Of a DNA stretch of 64,000 nucleotides, positions 25,429 through 38,024 are shown one piece after another. Within the stretch, counting starts at the first letter, position 1; every line of letters starts with the position of its first letter. The DNA lies in contig NZ_MIJY01000045.1 of NCBI RefSeq assembly GCF_001730305.1, positions 1 to 64,000 of the forward strand, in the 5' to 3' direction. A program made the position numbers and the translations under genes. The notes below the pieces were generated by a model. The model saw nothing but the letters and a program-made list of their open reading frames with translations, made no database searches and was not told where the DNA came from. This DNA is from Enterococcus termitis. GTDB taxonomy: Bacteria; Bacillota; Bacilli; Lactobacillales; Enterococcaceae.

Positions 25429-26574
25429 TTATGAATGAAACTTCAACTCTTTGATGTTTAAGAAATTCTGACAACATAAGGCAATACCGCCATAAAGTGT
25501 TGCTTGACTGCCTAAATCACTATTTTGAATCAATACTTTTCTAGCAATGCGACTGGTTAAGTGTTTTTCGATCACAGAAAGTAAGGCGGGGCTATTGCGA
25601 TAAATAGAACTGTTGATAACGACAACTTCAGGATCGTAAACAGCGATGATATTATTAATACCCACACTTAATAGAAATGCATTGTTTTTAAGTTCTTGTA
25701 AGGTTTCTTCATCGTTGTTGTCGATTAATTCCTTCACAATAGCGGAATCTACATAATCGAGCTTTTTAACAGCGGCTAAGGTTTCATATAACACAGAGTT
25801 TGAGGCATATTGCTCTAAGCAGCCATGATTGCCGCAGGGACATTGTTTGCCATTTGGATATAAAATCGAATGACCGATTTCACCCGCTTCACCATATTGC
25901 CCCTTACTTAACACCCCATGATCCACGATGCCTGCGCCGATACCGCTATGAATACTTAAACTGACCAATGTTTTTGAGTCTAAGGAAAAAACATATTCGC
26001 CTAGAGCTGCAAGGTTTGCTTCATTTTCTATAAAAATTGGATACTCATAACGGGCAGTAAGTTCTTGATAAAGGTCGAGCGTGTCCAGATCATAGTATGG
26101 AGTAAAAACAATTTTATTTTCATTGACGATGCCATGAACAGCAACGCATAATCCTACCACCTCAACAGCGACAGCCTTACTTAATTCATTGATTGCTTGT
26201 TCTAATAAAGGCAGAACGGTTTTGGCATCAACTGTGATTCGCTTTTTCTGTAAGGATACAACTTCTGTTCCATCAAGATATGCAAGAGTGCCCTTTAAAT
26301 AATCGATCCCAATATCAAAGGATAAAATCCCAGCAGCTTTTGGGTTGAACTGAAGCATGATCGGCTTACGTCCACCTTGAGTACCGGCAGAACCGATCCC
26401 AGTTTCAAAAATCAAGCCATCATCCAACAGTGTTTTCGTAATGGAAGAAACGGAGGCTTTGTTTAAGCCAGTCAACGTGGACAGTTCCGCTCGGGAGATA
26501 TTCTTATGATCAATGATGCCTTTTAAAATGAGTGATTCATTTTGTTCTCTTATTTTATATTTGTTTATAATCAA
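25429..26574 (-). CDS. xylR: XylR, ROK-family xylose repressor
   Basis: 381 aa from a TTG at 26574, placed 8 nt after AAAGAGG; a GTG at 26583 and longer starts are possible but lack spacing to a ribosome site. N-terminal winged helix about 10-65 (ISRAELSTLTGLNKASVSSITKTLL). The sugar-binding ROK domain has DIGIDYLKG and the zinc motif CPCGNHGCLEQYAS. It is divergent from xylA, with a palindromic operator between them. Xylose binding should release it and switch on the xyl genes. Confidence 0.9.
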   Translation of the reverse strand: MIINKYKIREQNESLILKGIIDHKNISRAELSTLTGLNKASVSSITKTLLDDGLIFETGIGSAGTQGGRKPIMLQFNPKAAGILSFDIGIDYLKGTLAYLDGTEVVSLQKKRITVDAKTVLPLLEQAINELSKAVAVEVVGLCVAVHGIVNENKIVFTPYYDLDTLDLYQELTARYEYPIFIENEANLAALGEYVFSLDSKTLVSLSIHSGIGAGIVDHGVLSKGQYGEAGEIGHSILYPNGKQCPCGNHGCLEQYASNSVLYETLAAVKKLDYVDSAIVKELIDNNDEETLQELKNNAFLLSVGINNIIAVYDPEVVVINSSIYRNSPALLSVIEKHLTSRIARKVLIQNSDLGSQATLYGGIALCCQNFLNIKELKFHS

Positions 26575-26609
26575 TGGATCCACCTCTTTAGTAAATATAA
26601 TAATTTTTT

Positions 26610-26680
26610 TGAAAGCGCTTGACAACTAATTTCGAATGTTTTATATTCTTTATGTAAGTTAGTTTAACTTACTAACTAAC
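26610..26680 (+). promoter_or_regulatory. xylA promoter with cre and xylO operator
   Basis: -35 TTGACA (26619-26624), 17-bp spacer, -10 TATATT (26642-26647). A strong cre TGAAAGCGCTTGAC (26610-26623) overlaps the -35, so CcpA would exclude RNA polymerase. Around the start site AGTTAGT (26657-26663) and ACTAACT (26671-26677) form an inverted repeat, nested with TAAGTT/AACTTA (26655-26671), typical of a XylR operator. This gives both glucose repression and xylose induction. Confidence 0.85.
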
Positions 26681-26712
26681 TATAAGCAAGTCATTTATTG
26701 GGAGGAATTTGA

Positions 26713-28020
26713 ATGAATTATTTTCCACAAGTAGAAAAAGTTGCCTATGAAGGTCCTGAAACAAAGAATATGTTTGCCTTTCGTCATTATCAAGCAGATG
26801 AAATGGTTATGGGAAAAACAATGAAAGAACAATTACGTTTTGCTGTTGCATACTGGCATACAATGACACAAGATGGTGCAGATCCTTTTGGGAAACCTGT
26901 GAATATTCGGACTTGGGAAACCAGCGATCCAATGGAAACTGCTAAAAACAGAGTGGAGGCGTTTTTCGAATTACTCGTGAAATTAGATGTAGAATACTTC
27001 TGTTTCCATGATGTTGATATTGCTCCAACTGGTAATTCATTGGAAGAATTTTTCGCCAATATTGACGAGATTACCGATTTGATTCAAGTGAAAATGAAGG
27101 AAACAGGAATTAAATTATTGTGGAACACAGCAAATATGTTTTCTGATCCCCGGTACACAAATGGCGCAGCTTCATCGAATAATGCTGAGGTTTTTGCCTA
27201 TGCTGCAGCCCAAGTCAAAAAAGGCTTGGACATCAGTAAAAAACTTGGTGGAGAAAACTATGTCTTCTGGGGCGGACGTGAAGGCTATGAATCATTATTA
27301 AATACAGATATGAAGCTGGAACAAGATAATATTGCTCGTCTATTTAAAATGGCGATTGCCTATACAAAAGAAATCGATCATAAGGTTCAATTTTTGATCG
27401 AGCCAAAACCAAAAGAGCCGACCAAACATCAATATGATTTTGATGCAGCAACAGCGATGGCCTTTTTACAAAAGTATGATTTAACCAATGACTTTAAGCT
27501 AAATCTGGAAGCAAACCATGCCACACTTGCTGGTCACACCTTTGAACATGAATTAACAGTTGCACGTTGTTATGATGCGCTCGGCTCGATCGATGCCAAT
27601 CAAGGCGATATGCTTTTAGGTTGGGACACAGATGAGTTTCCGACAAATATCTATGATACAACCTTAGCGATGTACGAAATTTTGGAAAATGGTGGGATTG
27701 CACCTGGCGGCATCAACTTTGATTCAAAAGTGCGCCGTTCTTCCTTTGAAATGGAAGACCTTTTATTAGCGCATATCGCTGGTATGGATACATTTGCTCG
27801 TGGGTTGAAAGCGGCGGCGAAGTTAAAAGAAGATCGTTTCTTCGATGATTTAAAAGAACAACGCTATGCTTCTTATCAATCAGGTATCGGAGCCAAAATC
27901 CTTGATGATCAAGAAACACTTGAAAGTTTAACTGAATATGCACTGGCACATGATGATGTTCGTTTGGAGTCTAGTCACTTGGAGTATGTGAAATCACGTT
28001 TGAATGACTATTTAGTCTAA
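26713..28020 (+). CDS. xylA: Xylose isomerase
   Basis: 435 aa, class II xylose isomerase length. Converts D-xylose to D-xylulose. Family motifs seen: YFCFHDVDIAPTG with catalytic His, WGGREGYESLLNTD, LIEPKPKEPTKHQYDFD with metal-binding Glu, LEANHATLAGHTF, LLGWDTDEFP and GGINFDSKVRR. Strong GGGAGG ribosome site. First gene of the XylR/CcpA-controlled operon, followed by a sugar importer. Confidence 0.97.
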   Translation: MNYFPQVEKVAYEGPETKNMFAFRHYQADEMVMGKTMKEQLRFAVAYWHTMTQDGADPFGKPVNIRTWETSDPMETAKNRVEAFFELLVKLDVEYFCFHDVDIAPTGNSLEEFFANIDEITDLIQVKMKETGIKLLWNTANMFSDPRYTNGAASSNNAEVFAYAAAQVKKGLDISKKLGGENYVFWGGREGYESLLNTDMKLEQDNIARLFKMAIAYTKEIDHKVQFLIEPKPKEPTKHQYDFDAATAMAFLQKYDLTNDFKLNLEANHATLAGHTFEHELTVARCYDALGSIDANQGDMLLGWDTDEFPTNIYDTTLAMYEILENGGIAPGGINFDSKVRRSSFEMEDLLLAHIAGMDTFARGLKAAAKLKEDRFFDDLKEQRYASYQSGIGAKILDDQETLESLTEYALAHDDVRLESSHLEYVKSRLNDYLV

Positions 28021-28040
28021 AAAAGAGGGAGCGAGATAAA

Positions 28041-29324
28041 ATGAAAGCTAGTAAACGTATTCTTTCAGTAACTGTTTTGACAGCGGTCGGTTTATTGTTA
28101 GGGGCATGTGGCGGCGGCAGTAGCTCGGGATCAAAAGATGCTACAACAGTGGACGTTTTTAATATTAAAGTAGAAACAAAAGATCAGTTAGATGAATTGG
28201 CGAAAAAATATGAAGAAACGCATGATGGTGTCAAAATCAATGTGACAACAGTAGGTGGCGGCCAGGATGCGAATGCTGCACTGCAATCGAAGTTTTCTTC
28301 TGGAGATGAACCCAGTGTTTTTCTTTTAGGCGGTTTAGCTGATGTGGAAAAATGGGGAGATAGTTTAGCTGACTTAAGTGATACAAAACTTGCTGAAAAT
28401 GCGATCGAAGGAACGTTAGACGGTGCAACAAAAGATGGAAAAGTCTATGGCTTACCAATGAATATTGAAGGATTCGGCTTCTTGATCAATAAGGAATTGT
28501 TCAAAAAAGCGGGCGTTGATGTAGATGAAATCAAGTCCTATCAAGATTTTGAAAAAGCGGTCAAAACCTTAGATAGTAAAAAAGATGACTTAGAAATGAA
28601 AGCGGTTTTTGGATTTAGTGCAAAAGAATTCTGGGTCGTTAGTCAATACAGTGCGCATTTTACATCACCTGAGTTTGACGATAGTCTGCAAACAATTTAT
28701 GATGCAAAAACGATCGATTTCACCTATGGCGATCAATTTCAAAAATACACAGATTTAATCAATAAATATAATGTACAACCGATTTTATCATTGGATTATA
28801 GTACTTCTGTTGAAGAAGATTTTGCCAATGACCAAGTAGCGATCGTGCATCAGGGAAACTGGATCGTTCCAACGTTAAATAGTTTAGATCCAGAATTTAC
28901 ACAAGATAAATTAGGCATTCTACCTTTATATGTAAAAGACGATACGGATGGGAAAATCGCAGCGGGTGCTCCGTGGTATTGGGGTGTGAATAAAAACAAA
29001 GACGAGAAAGTTGTAGAAGCGAGTAAGGACTTCTTAGAATGGTTATATACCGATAAAGAGGCAATGAAAGCCGTGACAGATGAAATGGAATTTATTCCAG
29101 CCTATACAAACTTCTCTTCGGATGCAATCAGTGATCCGACGTCGAAACAGATTTTTGATTATCTTTCTGATGGAAAAGTCGTTCCGTGGGCGCATAATCA
29201 ATATCCAGATGGCTTCTCTCAAACGCAATTTTACCCAGAGTTCCAAAAATATTTGAATGGTGATATTAGTTGGGATGAAGTGTTAACAAAAGGCAAAGAA
29301 GCGTGGGCAAGTGATCGTAAATAG
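28041..29324 (+). CDS. Sugar-binding lipoprotein of ABC importer
   Basis: 427 aa, family 1 extracellular solute-binding protein. Lipobox LLLGACGGG anchors it outside the membrane. Middle motifs GLPMNIEGFGFLINKELF and HQGNWIVP and the C-terminal FQKYLNGDISWDEVL fit oligosaccharide binders. It lies between xylA and two permeases, so the ligand is probably a xylose-containing oligosaccharide; that is inference from context. Confidence 0.93.
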   Translation: MKASKRILSVTVLTAVGLLLGACGGGSSSGSKDATTVDVFNIKVETKDQLDELAKKYEETHDGVKINVTTVGGGQDANAALQSKFSSGDEPSVFLLGGLADVEKWGDSLADLSDTKLAENAIEGTLDGATKDGKVYGLPMNIEGFGFLINKELFKKAGVDVDEIKSYQDFEKAVKTLDSKKDDLEMKAVFGFSAKEFWVVSQYSAHFTSPEFDDSLQTIYDAKTIDFTYGDQFQKYTDLINKYNVQPILSLDYSTSVEEDFANDQVAIVHQGNWIVPTLNSLDPEFTQDKLGILPLYVKDDTDGKIAAGAPWYWGVNKNKDEKVVEASKDFLEWLYTDKEAMKAVTDEMEFIPAYTNFSSDAISDPTSKQIFDYLSDGKVVPWAHNQYPDGFSQTQFYPEFQKYLNGDISWDEVLTKGKEAWASDRK

Positions 29325-29355
29325 AAACTAGTCAGCTAGGTCAAGTTTAGATAGT

Positions 29356-29396
29356 AAGTACGACAAAAGTCATTTATCCGGCTTTTGTCAGTACTT
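29356..29396 (+). promoter_or_regulatory. Stem-loop between binding protein and permeases
   Basis: A 14-bp stem (29356-29369 with 29382-29396, one bulged A) with a 12-nt loop and no T-tract. Such stems often protect the mRNA of the binding protein so that it is made in excess over the membrane subunits. Confidence 0.6.
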
Positions 29397-29422
29397 CTTA
29401 TCGCATAGGGAGGGAAATCGTT

Positions 29423-30286
29423 ATGAGCAATAAGTCAAAATCTTTTTGGCTATTTTTAGCTCCCAGTTTAATAGGAATGGCAGTCGTTTTATTTATTCCG
29501 TTGATTACTGGGGCGTATTATTCAATGACTGACTGGAATGGAATCAAAGTCGATCAATTTTTGGGTTTAGATAATTATATTCGAGCATTTCAAGATGAAC
29601 GTTTTCTTAGCAGTATTTGGTTTACGACTAAATTTTCTGTAGTAGCTATCTTGTTAGTGAATGTGATTGGTTTGGGTCTGGCGTTGTTGGTGACTCAAAA
29701 AGCAGATAAATTGAATAACCTGTTTCGAACGGTTTTCTTTATGCCGAATTTGATTGGCGGGATTATTTTAGGATTTATTTGGCAGTTTATTTTTATCAAG
29801 GCTTTTTCTGCGATCGGAGATGCAACGGGGATCGAGTTTTTCAAAGGCTGGCTGTCAACAACGAACACTGGTTTTTGGGGCTTGGTGATTCTATTTGTCT
29901 GGCAAATGAGCGGATATATCATGATCATCTATATTTCGTTTATCAACAATATTCCAGATGAAATGATCGAAGCCGCAGAGATCGATGGTGCGACAGCTTG
30001 GCAAACATTTTGGAAAATCAAATTTCCGATGCTGGCTCCAGCGTTTACAGTTAGCTTATTTTTAACGCTGTCTAATGCATTTAAGATTTATGACCAAAAT
30101 TTGGCTTTGACTGCAGGCGGTCCATTTGATTCAACACAAATGGTGGCAATGAATATCGTTAACGAAGCGTTTGCTGTAAGAAATATGGGCTATGCGCAAG
30201 CGAAGGCAGTCATTTTCTTGGTAATCATCGCTGTGATTTCAGTTGTTCAAATCAGTATCACTAGAAAGCGGGAGGTTGACCTATGA
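29423..30286 (+). CDS. ABC sugar permease, MalF/UgpA type
   Basis: 287 aa with six membrane helices and the EAA loop EAAEIDGATAWQTFWKIKFPMLAPAF that docks the ATPase. Overlaps the next permease by 4 nt. Forms the channel heterodimer for the sugar taken from the binding protein. No ATPase gene is in this cluster; a shared MsmK-type ATPase elsewhere would be needed. Confidence 0.93.
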   Translation: MSNKSKSFWLFLAPSLIGMAVVLFIPLITGAYYSMTDWNGIKVDQFLGLDNYIRAFQDERFLSSIWFTTKFSVVAILLVNVIGLGLALLVTQKADKLNNLFRTVFFMPNLIGGIILGFIWQFIFIKAFSAIGDATGIEFFKGWLSTTNTGFWGLVILFVWQMSGYIMIIYISFINNIPDEMIEAAEIDGATAWQTFWKIKFPMLAPAFTVSLFLTLSNAFKIYDQNLALTAGGPFDSTQMVAMNIVNEAFAVRNMGYAQAKAVIFLVIIAVISVVQISITRKREVDL

Positions 30287-31107
30287 GAAAGCAAAAACAA
30301 AGAAAAGCACTTTGGATCAAGCTTATCGGTATTGGGCTGACGCTTTTATGGTTGTATCCATTTTATTTGATCGTAGTGAATTCATTCAAAACAAAATCAG
30401 AAATCTTTAAAAACACGTTGAGTGTTCCGCAGAATTTTACAACAGAAAATTATCCAGTTGCTTTTGAAAAATTGGACTTTTTCAGAAGCGCATTGAATTC
30501 TGTTTTGATTACAGGGATTTCATTATTTGTGATTGTCGTTTGTACGTCGATGGCAGCCTATGCGTTATCTCGCAATAAAAGTAAGCTAAGCAATTCCTTG
30601 TATTTTGTGATTGCGATCGGTTTATTGATTCCGTTTCAAGCGATCATGATTCCACTGGTTTCTTTCTTTGGCAAGGCAAATATGCTGAACCGTCCTGGAC
30701 TGGTTATCATGTATCTTGGGTTAGCCAGTAGTATGGCGATTTTCCTATATTTTGGCGCATTGAGGAGCATACCGCAGTCGTTAGATGAAGCGGCGACGAT
30801 CGATGGTGCGTCTAAATTTCAAATCTATTGGTATATTATTTTGCCCTTGTTAAAACCAACCACAGTGACAGTAATCGTTTTAAATGCGATCTGGTTCTGG
30901 AATGACTACTTACTGCCATCATTGGTGATCAATAAAGAAGGGATGTACACGATTCCGTTGAAGATGTTCTATTTCTTCGGACAATATTCAAAACAATGGC
31001 ACTTAGCACTAGCAGCATTGTTTATTGCGATCATTCCGATTATCATTCTTTACGTGTTCTTGCAAAAGTATATCATCAAAGGAATTTCGGATGGTGCGGT
31101 GAAATAG
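30283..31107 (+). CDS. ABC sugar permease, MalG/UgpE type
   Basis: 274 aa with six membrane helices and EAA loop DEAATIDGASKFQIYWYIILPLLKPT. Partner of the preceding permease, overlapping it by 4 nt. After it comes a 487-nt gap with two large hairpins before the alpha-xylosidase gene. Confidence 0.93.
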   Translation: MRKQKQRKALWIKLIGIGLTLLWLYPFYLIVVNSFKTKSEIFKNTLSVPQNFTTENYPVAFEKLDFFRSALNSVLITGISLFVIVVCTSMAAYALSRNKSKLSNSLYFVIAIGLLIPFQAIMIPLVSFFGKANMLNRPGLVIMYLGLASSMAIFLYFGALRSIPQSLDEAATIDGASKFQIYWYIILPLLKPTTVTVIVLNAIWFWNDYLLPSLVINKEGMYTIPLKMFYFFGQYSKQWHLALAALFIAIIPIIILYVFLQKYIIKGISDGAVK

Positions 31108-31212
31108 AGAGAGTTTTGCTGAGAAACATGCCAAGAAATACAACGAAGTGATGAGTTGCTATTGATTGGTACAAGATGACTGAAAGGAAAGTTGCTTCCA
31201 TTCGGTCCGTTA

Positions 31213-31557
31213 GCTGATGTTGAACAGTACAAGATTTTCGCAAGAAAGTGTTGCTCATTAGTATTATCTAGTTGCATGAGCCAGTCTCTCGGAAAAAAGA
31301 TAAAAATGAATTGTGACAAAAAGCGTCACCCTTCATTTTTCCTATTTTTCAGTCGAGACTAAGCAGGCTCATTCCGCTATTGCTGTGAAACACAGTGAAA
31401 GAATTTGAGCTGATGTAGAACAGTACAAGGTGGAGTGAAACGGAACGTTGTTACCTATTAATTATCCAGCTGCACAAATCAATCCTTAGGAAAATAGAGA
31501 AATTGTCAGTGAGACAAAGAACGTCACAATGACAATTTCCTAATTTTCTACAGGATT
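31213..31557. repeat. Tandem pair of about 197-nt units, each ending in a large hairpin
   Basis: GCTGATGTTGAACAGTACAAG (31213-31233, shown in two parts by one mismatch) recurs as the near-copy at 31409-31429. Each is followed by a hairpin of about 76 nt: 31284-31359 (outer GTCTC/GAGAC, core GTGAC/GTCAC) and 31481-31557 (outer AATCCT/AGGATT, core GAC/GTC). The period is 196-197 nt. The rest of 31108-31594 holds no supported gene. It may be a duplicated intergenic element or serial transcription attenuators. Confidence 0.7.
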
Positions 31558-31594
31558 AAACGATTTGTTCCGCTTTTATAGTCAGGAGGAAATT

Positions 31595-35333
<3,739 letters not shown>

Positions 35334-35399
35334 ACGCTGTTAGCAAATAAACAGCTAAACGAACGACTGTTGAGCGAGACAAAAGTGTTTAGCTCCGAG

Positions 35400-35460
35400 A
35401 AATAGCAAGAAAATCACAAAAATTTGAAGAACAAATTTGGTGAGTTTCTTGCTATTTTTA
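35400..35460 (+). terminator. Long terminator hairpin after GH1 gene
   Basis: A 13-bp stem (AAATAGCAAGAAA with TTTCTTGCTATTT) continues inward as TCAC/GTGA and AAATTTG/CAAATTT. T-rich tail. It separates the glycosidases from xylB. Confidence 0.75.
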
Positions 35461-35468
35461 CAATGAAA

Positions 35469-35482
35469 TGTAAACGTTATTA
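35469..35482 (+). promoter_or_regulatory. Putative cre site before xylB
   Basis: TGTAAACGTTATTA fits the cre consensus TGWAANCGNTNWCA with one mismatch. It lies 19 nt ahead of the xylB ATG and could mediate CcpA repression of the kinase pair. Confidence 0.55.
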
Positions 35483-35500
35483 TAAAATGAGGTGAATCAA

Positions 35501-36988
35501 ATGTCCTATGTGATCGGTATAGATTTAGGAACAGGATCAGTCAAAGGATTGGTTGTGGATCGAAACGGCAAGGTGATTTTAGAGGCCGCAGAAAATTATC
35601 CGTTGCATCATCCAGAAAAAGGCTACAGCGAGCAAGACCCAGCGGATTGGATAAAAGGAACTAAGCTTGTTTTGAAGCAGTTGATCGAAACAATGCCAGA
35701 ATTGAAAGAGCGATTGAGCGGTATCAGTTTTTCGGGTCAAATGCATAGTTTAGTTTTACTTGACCAACAAGATCAGCCGCTAAGAAACGCTATTTTATGG
35801 AATGATGTAAGAACGACAAAGCAATGTGAGGAAATCTCTGAAACTTTAGGCGATCGACTGATCGATAAAACAAAAAATTTAGCTTTGGAAGGTTTTACAT
35901 TGCCCAAGCTGTTGTGGGTTAAAGAACATGAACCTGATATTTGGAAGAAAGCAGCTCATTTTTTACTGCCTAAAGATTATCTTTCATTTTGGCTGACAGG
36001 GAACAAGCAGATGGAACGTTCAGATGCTGCCGGAACCTTGCTGTTAAATGTGATGGAGCAGGAGTGGGATCTTGAGATTGCAGATGCATTTGGGATTGCT
36101 CGTGAATTGTTGCCAACCTTGACGGCTTCGATTGATAAGGTTGGAACGGTCAGAAAATCAGTGTGTGAGGAATTAGGAATCGAGGGAAACGTAGCGGTTT
36201 TTGCTGGTGGAGCTGACAATGCCTGTGCAGCTCTTGGTGCGGGAATCGTTGATCAGAATCGTGGGTTGTGTAGTATTGGAACTTCAGGTGTTTTTTTGGC
36301 CTATGAAGGCACGCATGAACAAAACTATCAAGGAAAGTTACACTTTTTCAATCATGTGATTCCTAATAGTTACTATTCAATGGGCGTGACCTTGGCTGCA
36401 GGTCAAAGCCTAACGTGGTTCAAAGAGACATTCGCACCACAAATGTCTTTTGATGCATTGATCCAAGAAGCCTCAAAAAGTCCACTTGGTTCAAATGGAT
36501 TATTATTTACCCCCTATATCATGGGCGAACGAACACCTCATGTGGATAGTCAAGTTAGAGGCAGCTTTATCGGATTGGATGCTGGGCAAAAGCTCAACGA
36601 TTTTACGAGAGCAGTAATAGAAGGAATCACTTTTTCTTTAAAAGATGCCCAAGTATTGATGGAAGGGATTGCAGGAAAGCAATTTGAAGAAATCGTTTCT
36701 GTTGGCGGCGGTGCAAAGAGTGATCTGTGGCTGCAGATTCAAGCAGATATTTTCAATACGAAAATTAGTACGTTGAAAACCGAACAAGGTCCAGGACTTG
36801 GTGCAGCGATGATTGCGGCTGTAGGGTGCGGGTGGTTCAATACATTAGAAGAATGCGCAAAAGCTTTTGTTGTTTATGAAAAAGAATACTATCCGCAAAA
36901 ATCGGCCGTAGAAAAATACCAACAGCTTTATCAGTTATACCAACAAGTTTATCCACAAACAAAAGAACTTTGTCATCAATTAAAATAA
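35501..36988 (+). CDS. xylB: Xylulokinase
   Basis: 495 aa from ATG 35501 with GAGGTG upstream. FGGY sugar kinase: GIDLGTGSVKGL near the N-terminus, SFSGQMHSLVLLD with the xylulokinase M-H pair, GGADNACAALGAG and SVGGGAKSDLWLQIQAD in the C-terminal half. Phosphorylates D-xylulose to xylulose 5-phosphate for the pentose phosphate or phosphoketolase route. It closes the xylose pathway begun by xylA. Confidence 0.96.
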   Translation: MSYVIGIDLGTGSVKGLVVDRNGKVILEAAENYPLHHPEKGYSEQDPADWIKGTKLVLKQLIETMPELKERLSGISFSGQMHSLVLLDQQDQPLRNAILWNDVRTTKQCEEISETLGDRLIDKTKNLALEGFTLPKLLWVKEHEPDIWKKAAHFLLPKDYLSFWLTGNKQMERSDAAGTLLLNVMEQEWDLEIADAFGIARELLPTLTASIDKVGTVRKSVCEELGIEGNVAVFAGGADNACAALGAGIVDQNRGLCSIGTSGVFLAYEGTHEQNYQGKLHFFNHVIPNSYYSMGVTLAAGQSLTWFKETFAPQMSFDALIQEASKSPLGSNGLLFTPYIMGERTPHVDSQVRGSFIGLDAGQKLNDFTRAVIEGITFSLKDAQVLMEGIAGKQFEEIVSVGGGAKSDLWLQIQADIFNTKISTLKTEQGPGLGAAMIAAVGCGWFNTLEECAKAFVVYEKEYYPQKSAVEKYQQLYQLYQQVYPQTKELCHQLK

Positions 36989-37008
36989 CTCAGTCTGGAG
37001 ATGAAAAA

Positions 37009-37878
37009 ATGAATGTATTGGCTTTTGATATTGGTGGAAGCTCGGTAAAATATGGGCTTTGGCATAATGAGCAGTTAACCGAACAGGACGCTTTTCCACT
37101 ACCAAAAACCTGGGCTGAAATGAAAATAGTGCTAAAACAGATTTTTGAGCAAAAAAGTCAATTAATGACTTTATCAGGTGTTGCATTTAGCGCACCTGGC
37201 GTTGTGGACGATCAAAAAGGAGAAGTTCGCGGCGTTAGTGCAGTTCCTTATATTCACCATTTTCCGATCAAAAAAGAATTAGAGGAATTGTTTGGTGTCC
37301 CTGTTTCGATGGAAAATGACGCAAATTGTGCTGCTCTAGCAGAAGTTTGGCAAGGCGCTGCGAAAGATGTGCCACATTCAATTTTCTTTGTGATCGGCAC
37401 AGGGATTGGCGGAGCGGTGATTATTGACCGTAAACTTTTTAAAGGCAGAAATCTGTTTGGCGGTGAGTTTGGTTATATGGCATTAAACGAAAGCGCATCG
37501 TTAAGTGAGTTAGGCAGTTCAGTGAAAATCGTAAAAAAATACAATCAAATTCATGGAACAGAAATTGACGGAAAAGAATTATTTGCACGCGCTGAGCAAA
37601 AGGATCCATTGGCGTTTCAGTTAGTCGAGCAATTCTATGCAGCGATTGCAAGAGGAATTTATAATCTATTGATTTGTTTTGATCCTGGAAGAATCGTTCT
37701 TGGTGGTGGAGTTTCTAAAAATGAACAATTGCTGTCAAACATTCAACAGCATTTAGACCGCATTTTACTGGAACATGCTGTGACGGAGATGAAGTATGAA
37801 ATGGTTTCTTGTCAATTTGGCAATGATGCCAACTTGATTGGTGCGGTGTATCATTTTATTGAGCAGTATTCAAAATAA
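37009..37878 (+). CDS. ROK-family sugar kinase
   Basis: 289 aa from ATG 37009 (CTGGAG 8 nt upstream). ATP-binding DIGGSSVKYG, substrate motif ENDANCAALAE with catalytic Asp, GTGIGGAVIID and GGGVSKNEQLL. It lacks the C-x-C-G-x2-G-C-x-E zinc motif of classical glucokinases, so its sugar is uncertain. It follows xylB closely and could phosphorylate the glucose released by the glycosidases. Confidence 0.88.
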   Translation: MNVLAFDIGGSSVKYGLWHNEQLTEQDAFPLPKTWAEMKIVLKQIFEQKSQLMTLSGVAFSAPGVVDDQKGEVRGVSAVPYIHHFPIKKELEELFGVPVSMENDANCAALAEVWQGAAKDVPHSIFFVIGTGIGGAVIIDRKLFKGRNLFGGEFGYMALNESASLSELGSSVKIVKKYNQIHGTEIDGKELFARAEQKDPLAFQLVEQFYAAIARGIYNLLICFDPGRIVLGGGVSKNEQLLSNIQQHLDRILLEHAVTEMKYEMVSCQFGNDANLIGAVYHFIEQYSK

Positions 37879-37879
37879 A

Positions 37880-37923
37880 AAAATCGTTCGTCAGCAGTCA
37901 TCCAAGCTGTTCGAACGATTTTT
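37880..37923 (+). terminator. Terminator of the xylB-kinase unit
   Basis: An 11-bp stem (37880-37890 with 37912-37922) with a second small stem CAGC/GCTG in the loop, then T residues. Confidence 0.85.
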
Positions 37924-38024
37924 ATTAGTTTAATGAACGTCCTTTTACATGTGCTCTTTTCCTCCCTCTGTTATAATCAACTCATACTATGCATGAGACT
38001 TGATGATAGAGAGAAGGAATTTTC

